This document shows positions 59,124 through 64,000 of a stretch of DNA of 64,000 bases, in pieces. The stretch covers positions 119,501 to 183,500 of the forward strand of contig JAXDDX010000325.1 of the NCBI GenBank assembly GCA_034670405.1. The letters are read 5' to 3'. Under the pieces are notes generated by a model. The model saw only the letters and a program-made list of their open reading frames with translations. It ran no database searches and was not told the DNA's origin. Made by a program: the position numbers and the translations under genes. This DNA comes from Hoplostethus atlanticus. Its lineage: Eukaryota; Chordata; Actinopteri; Trachichthyiformes; Trachichthyidae. The number at the start of each line of letters is the position of its first letter. The stretch's first letter is position 1.

Positions 59124-60129
59124 GATGTGTCCAGCTCCCTCCAATTCTGCCCAAAAACATCTCTCCCTTCTAGGTTAGTCATTTCTAGAACTATTTTCTG
59201 AATTGAATCAGGAATGACCAGCTAAAAAGCAAACTTTATATCTGCGCCACAAGTCACTGCTATCCTAGTGGTCACTGGCACAGTAGTTATTCTGTTTGCT
59301 GCTGATACAGGGTATCACAAAGGTTAAAGTTGAATATAGTTGAACTTTGAGCGCAGTGCCAGGGGGTCTCCCAGCGTCTGCGCCCAGGGCCAGTGCCGAG
59401 CATTTTGTCGTTGATCATGTGAAGGGCGCTCACAAAGCTATTGTGTATTAAATATGAGTATTATAATAACATGTTTTATTAAATTCAAATACTTGGTAAA
59501 TAATTATTTTCTAGGGCTTAAAATCCATACTGATTTTCCATTATATCCTTCATACTTATGGCTGTGAAGTTGGCATTAAATTTCATTCTAAGTGGTACTA
59601 AAAAGGTCTTAAAAAGTCTAAAATTTAACTTGGAGAACTCTGGGGGTACCCTGTGATATCATTGCCTGACACATATTGGGAGATGAGGACCATGTATTTG
59701 TCCATTTTTTATATGAATGTCTCTTTTGCAGTTGGTGACTGTGGGACCCATTTCCCCTCACTTGACAATTCAAAGACCTGAACAGTATCTATGTCATATA
59801 TACATGAAGGGGGTGGTTGCAGACACATGAAATTAGTCATTTTCCATTTACATGTTCATTACAGTAATTGAGGCAAGCAGAAAAGGTTTCACGCTGAAAA
59901 CCTTTTTTAAATTTTTTAAACTTTTAAACGGGTCAATTTGACCCACACCATAACATGAGGGTTAAATGACATTTCAACATTTCACATTAAGTGAATGAAG
60001 GTGATGTATTATCAGGATAATTTTTCCATTCTTTTCTTTTGTGAAATTACCAAACTTGTCAAGACTATAAATTATCAAAATGTTATCCAATGTTTTTGAT
60101 TACACTTGCATATGAACCCTGTGAGTACC
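59124..60129. other. Intergenic between L2 fragment and receptor 2
   Basis: AT-rich, no recognised gene, RNA or repeat. Confidence 0.5.
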
Positions 60130-61056
60130 CTACATTTTACAACAGACCAGAGTTTTACATATGTTTCGTATTTTGGACATTCGAATTCCATACATGATAG
60201 GATTGAAGAGCGGTTGCATTATCAAAAAATACAATGATAAAATAATCCGCAACATTTGTGGTACATTAGTCATATTAAATCTGCTCTGAAATATTGCAAA
60301 GCAGCACCCAAAAGAAAAGTTCAGAAGGGAAGCAAGGTGAGGTGTGCAGGTACTAATAGCTTTCTGTCTGGTCTCTCTGGAGCCGGCTAAACAAATTTGA
60401 AGAATCTTCATGTAAGAGAAAAGGATTGGCGTTAAAGGAACGAAGACTGTGAGAAAAGTGGCAAAGAGTCCATAGATGTTATTTACGCTGGTGTCAGAGC
60501 ATGCCAACTTGACAATCATGTAGTTGTGACAATACACACTGTTTATAACATTTCCACACAGCTGTAAAGGAGCACTCAAGGATACAGGGACAAGACATTC
60601 GAGAAAAGAGTACAACCATATCACAACAATAAAGAGAGCCACCTTGTTAGATGTCATGCGTCTATTATATTGTAGTGGACAACAGATAGCAAGGTACCTG
60701 TCATACGACATGACAGCTAAGCTGCAAAACTCTATAGTGGCATATGTATATAAACAGAAAATCTGCAAAAAACAAAGTGAAGCAGAAACAATGTGAGTGT
60801 CAGAGACTATCTGAACCAGAAGGAATGGAAACAACCCTGCACTGCCATACAGTTCATTTACAAACAGGCTGCATAGAAAAAGATACATAGGTTCATGTAA
60901 GCCTCTCTTCATACAAATAATCACAATGAGCAAGAAATTAGCAAAGACAATTAAAATGTACAAAGAAATAACAATCATGAAAAATAAGTATTTCAGAGGC
61001 CCACTGTTTAAATAGGCCCTAAGTATGAAATATGAAAACTGTGTAGAATTTGCCAT
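60130..61056 (-). CDS. Odorant receptor paralogue, intact single exon, 308 aa
   Basis: Same family and motifs as the receptor at 51194-52129: NST near the N-terminus, LHEPMYLFL, MSYDRYLAICCPLQY, KAISTCTPHL, FNPIMYGIR. Residues 29-149 are identical to receptor 1, whereas residues 150-190 (end of TM4, second extracellular loop, start of TM5) differ at 11 of 41 positions and the rest at 16 positions. It ends three residues earlier (CCKM). Same strand, about 8.9 kb from receptor 1, of which 4.4 kb is the Gypsy insertion. Likely a recent tandem duplicate with changed ligand range. Intact, no stops. Confidence 0.95.
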   Translation of the reverse strand: MANSTQFSYFILRAYLNSGPLKYLFFMIVISLYILIVFANFLLIVIICMKRGLHEPMYLFLCSLFVNELYGSAGLFPFLLVQIVSDTHIVSASLCFLQIFCLYTYATIEFCSLAVMSYDRYLAICCPLQYNRRMTSNKVALFIVVIWLYSFLECLVPVSLSAPLQLCGNVINSVYCHNYMIVKLACSDTSVNNIYGLFATFLTVFVPLTPILFSYMKILQICLAGSRETRQKAISTCTPHLASLLNFSFGCCFAIFQSRFNMTNVPQMLRIILSLYFLIMQPLFNPIMYGIRMSKIRNICKTLVCCKM

Positions 61057-62045
61057 GATCCTCCTTTTGGTTTATGAAACAATAAATACAGCAATAAAAT
61101 ACAACAGTAATTCTTCTAATTTGCCTCAAAATAAAAGATTTGGATGTCTTATTATTAATAGCAGCAGCCGTATTGTTGTCTTTGTTAATTATTTTACATT
61201 TTGTAAAAGTTTAAACTAGTGTATTACTAACACTGTGTTCATACATCCATTAACATTATTCAGCATTATTACTGTAAACTTCAAACTTACCATGCCCTCA
61301 TTTAAACTCTATATCCGTAAATCTATCAATATTATGTCAGCTTAGAAATGACTGTTTGTCTTTATCTGCATTTATCTGCTGTCCTGTAGACTGCCAGTGA
61401 GTCTTTACTAACTGAGCTGAAACACTAAGTCAGCTCCTTTTATACCTTTTCAACACAGACGACGACCACGGCAGTCTGCCCTTATTATCAAAGGCCCCAC
61501 TAGCGGTATTGCTACCAGAAGAAAACAAAGTTATTGACCCCCGCTTATTGCTGTTTCAAATGGACAGCTCAGTAACTGCAATCATTAATAGGAAGGAAGA
61601 AAGAAAGGAACAGTTTCTTTTGAAAAGGTGATGTATGAGAGACTCTGGGGAAAAATTAATGATGATAGTTTATTTGTATAGCGTGTTTTAAAGAGAAGAT
61701 TTAGTAAATTTTAAAAAAAACTGCTATTGGAGAGATCCCTTGGTCACTATTTCTGGTCAAGCAAGATTATTTTAGGGTCCTTACATACCCACAATGTGCC
61801 CTATATATTTGCAGCTGGGGGCCATCAAATGACAGGGCCCATTTAGTTCCTGTTCTTGTCTTCTGGGGCCTCAGGCAACATTTGATTTGGGCCCATCCCC
61901 ATCCCCTCATTGGTATTATCATACAGTCCTGCAACTGCCAAGTCACAATCATTGGACAGTTTAATTGTAAAATCACAAAATGGTATCAACCTATGCAAGG
62001 CTACAAATACAACAGAGGAAACATCAGTTAACATTGTTAACAAGT
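61057..62045. other. Upstream region of receptor 2, duplicated from 52130-53330
   Basis: Homologous block by block to the receptor 1 upstream region, shorter by about 240 bp where copy 1 has extra sequence. Contains the putative promoter. No coding sequence. Confidence 0.6.
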
Positions 62046-62990
62046 CAAGTCAAGTTTATTTGTCACATGTAGTGAATACAGCAGGTGTGTTCTATACAGT
62101 GAAATGCTTACTTACAAGCTCTACCTACAGTCAAAAATTAAGTACAATAATAACAATAAAAATAAATATATGAGAAAGGGTTTTATATAAAGTGTATATT
62201 GTAAGTACAGGATGAATGGCAGGAGTGGGTGGTAGAGTCTGTAAGGTGCATAGAGTCAGTGCAAGTTATGGATGGAATGGATCGACCGGGATGCCATCGG
62301 TAGACTGTTTAGCAGTCTTATGGCTTGGGGGTAGAAGTTCTAGCCGATGCTCCGGTACCATTTGCCAGAGGGTAAAAGAGTGAACAATCTGTGAGCTGGG
62401 TGACTGAGGTCCTTGGTGATTTTCAGGGCCTTCCTCTGACACCGTCTGGTATAGATGTCCTGAATGGCAGGTAGCTTGGCCCCAGTGATATACTCGGCCA
62501 TCACCCTCTGTAGCACTTGGGTCAAGGGCTGTGCTGTTGCCATACCAGGCGGTGATGCAACCAGTCAAGATGCTCTCATTGGTGCAGCTGTAGAACTTGC
62601 AGAGGATCTTGGGGCCCATACCAAATAGCTTCATCTCCTGAGTGGGAAGAGGCGCTACCACACTCTATTCACAACGGTATCGGTGTGTGTGCTCCATGTG
62701 AGGTTTTTGCCAACGCCCTCCACCTCAGCTCCGTTGATGTGGATGGGGGCGTGCATGCACCCCTGTTTCCTGTAGTCCACGATCAGCTCCCTGGTCTTGC
62801 CGACGTTGAGAGAAAGGTTATTGTCCTGGCACTACACTGCCAGGCTGCTGACCTCCTCTCTGTAGGCCGCCTCATCATCGTCGGTGATCAGGCCTACCAC
62901 TGTTGTGTCGTCCGCAAACTTGATTGTATTGGTGCTGTGTGTTGCCACGCAGTCGTGTGTGAACAGGGAATACAGGAGTGGGAGCATCCC
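62046..62990 (-). mobile_element. LINE fragment (copy 2), uninterrupted
   Basis: Same tail CAAGTCAAGTCAAGTTTATT as copy 1, then RT C-terminus pieces (FYSCTNESILTGCITAWYG, AKLPAIQDIYTRRC) in two frames. It reads GGTGTGTGTGCTCCATGTGA at about 62680-62700, the unoccupied version of the Gypsy target. Related to the LINE at 29925-33420. Confidence 0.82.
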
Positions 62991-63452
62991 TGGGGACCTT
63001 GCACTCCTCCCGCCTCTCCTCTTTTCCTGACACCTTCTTTTTCCCCCATGTCCAAATCATAGTTCAACACCCACCTAAGATTGGTCCTGCAGAAATGTAA
63101 CCTCTCCCACCACAGTTATGCAGGGAATCTCCCCCACGTCTCTGCAACAATTAGATCTTCTGCCTCCCTTCTCTCCTCCACCTGCTCCTCACCGCATTCC
63201 CCATCGATTTGGGTCTCCTACCTGCCCCAGGGAGCTTCGACCTATCGCTGGATACTTCTTGGAGTCTACGCCAAACCCATGCTCACGCACATTTTCACAT
63301 TTAATACATTTTTATAATTGTAATCCTAGCCTCTCGTGATTGAAATGGAAGTTTGAAGTTCAATCAGGAAGGCTACCTCCTTTTTGCCAGTAGGAACAAA
63401 CACACCTCCAGCTCTGCATCGTCCAACCACCCTAGCCCATGCTCCTTTTTAC
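62991..63452. other. Unrecognised segment between LINE fragments
   Basis: Pyrimidine-rich in part, with short open frames. It may be further LINE-derived sequence but I cannot support that. Confidence 0.35.
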
Positions 63453-63889
63453 ATTACATTAAAGTCATTTAGCAGACGCTTTTATCCAAAGCGACTTAGA
63501 ATAAGTGCATTCAACATATGTAGGCAAGAGAACTACTAGTCACCAGAAATTGTAAGTGCATCTCCTTCCTAAACAAGCATCTAAGAGCAGAACCAGTGCT
63601 GAGGTAAAAGATCAATAAGTTAGCTACCTACTTTTTAATTTAACAAATGAGACAAATAAGTGAATCAAATAAACAAGAGCTAATAAACAAGAGCTCAGAC
63701 AAGTAAGTGAAGACAAATAGGCAAGTGCTAAGAGGAAGGGTCAGGGTAGTTTTTCTTGAAGAGGTGGATTTTCAGCCTGCGGCGAAAGATGGGCAGCGAC
63801 TCTGCTGTCCTGACATCAGTGGGGAGTTCATTCCACCACTGTGGGGCCAGGACAGAGAAAAGCCGTGACCGTGCAGATCGGCCCCCAGG
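63453..63889 (-). mobile_element. L2-type LINE 3' fragment, inverted
   Basis: Minus-strand counterpart of 58345-59123. RT tail reads LFSVLAPQWWNELPTDVR and ESLPIFRRRLKIHLFKK, with the tail (plus strand) TTACATTACATTAAAGTCAT then TTTAGCAGACGCTTTTATCC. It ends where the LTR at 63890 begins. Confidence 0.8.
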
Positions 63890-64000
63890 TGTTACGACCG
63901 TGTTTAACGGACCCAAGTGCAAAACTCAGACGGAGACGTAGGTAGGGAAAAAACAGGTTTTACTGGGGAATCGGTAAGGGGAAGGGCAAGGCAGGATGGC
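63890..64000 (-). mobile_element. Start of a second LTR element, cut by the window edge
   Basis: TGTTACGACCGTGTTTAACG then GGACCCAAGTGCAAAACTCA and GTAGGGAAAAAACAGGTTTTA parallel the layout of the Gypsy LTR start at 53859 and 57682 (TGTCAGG…GGACCCAGAAC…GTAGGGAAAAAGAGGTTTTA). A related but different family, inserted in the L2 fragment. Confidence 0.6.

Overview
The window looks like nuclear DNA of a ray-finned (teleost) fish. The evidence is spliced vertebrate genes with GT-AG introns, a fish-type beta-defensin, fish-type odorant receptors, L2-type LINE tails, Ty3/Gypsy elements and many long minisatellites. By my recollection of the human map, the conserved genes spcs2, rnf169, lipt2 and pgm2l1 are close neighbours on human 11q13.4, so the left two thirds appears to be an old syntenic block. 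No prokaryotic features are present.

Layout. At 1-3947 (minus) lies the 5' part of spcs2, a signal peptidase complex subunit; its 3' exons are off the left edge. At 8593-13446 (minus) is a complete six-exon rnf169, a chromatin and DNA-damage protein. At 14722-15753 (minus) is a complete three-exon beta-defensin that I assembled by splicing; it has no long ORF. At 17388-20047 (plus) is the three-exon mitochondrial octanoyltransferase gene lipt2, whose 3' coding end lies in a seven-copy 58-bp minisatellite. At 23196-43152 (plus) is a complete 14-exon pgm2l1 (glucose-1,6-bisphosphate synthase, 627 aa). Its 11.5-kb first intron is filled by minisatellites and a LINE, and much of that intron is visibly low-quality consensus. 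From about 47.4 kb to the right end is a repeat-rich odorant-receptor neighbourhood: a receptor fragment next to a MITE-like element, then two intact single-exon receptor genes (51194-52129 and 60130-61056, minus). These two lie in a roughly 2.6-kb duplicated segment. In the first copy a LINE fragment is split by a 4.36-kb Ty3/Gypsy element with 5-bp target duplications; the second copy keeps the empty site.

Most interesting observations. (1) Intron 2 of spcs2 has no adenosine and no AG for about 579 nt before its 3' splice site, so a normal A branch point must lie very far upstream. (2) The next spcs2 intron begins with a textbook AT-AC (U12-type) donor. (3) A beta-defensin sits between rnf169 and lipt2. 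(4) The RNF169 RING keeps only the first six zinc ligands. (5) The lipt2 minisatellite has rewritten the protein's C-terminus. (6) A (TG)32 tract ends 7 nt before pgm2l1 exon 3. (7) The two receptor genes show mosaic divergence suggestive of gene conversion.

All exon boundaries were derived by eye from splice signals, reading frame and family knowledge. No search or alignment program was run.
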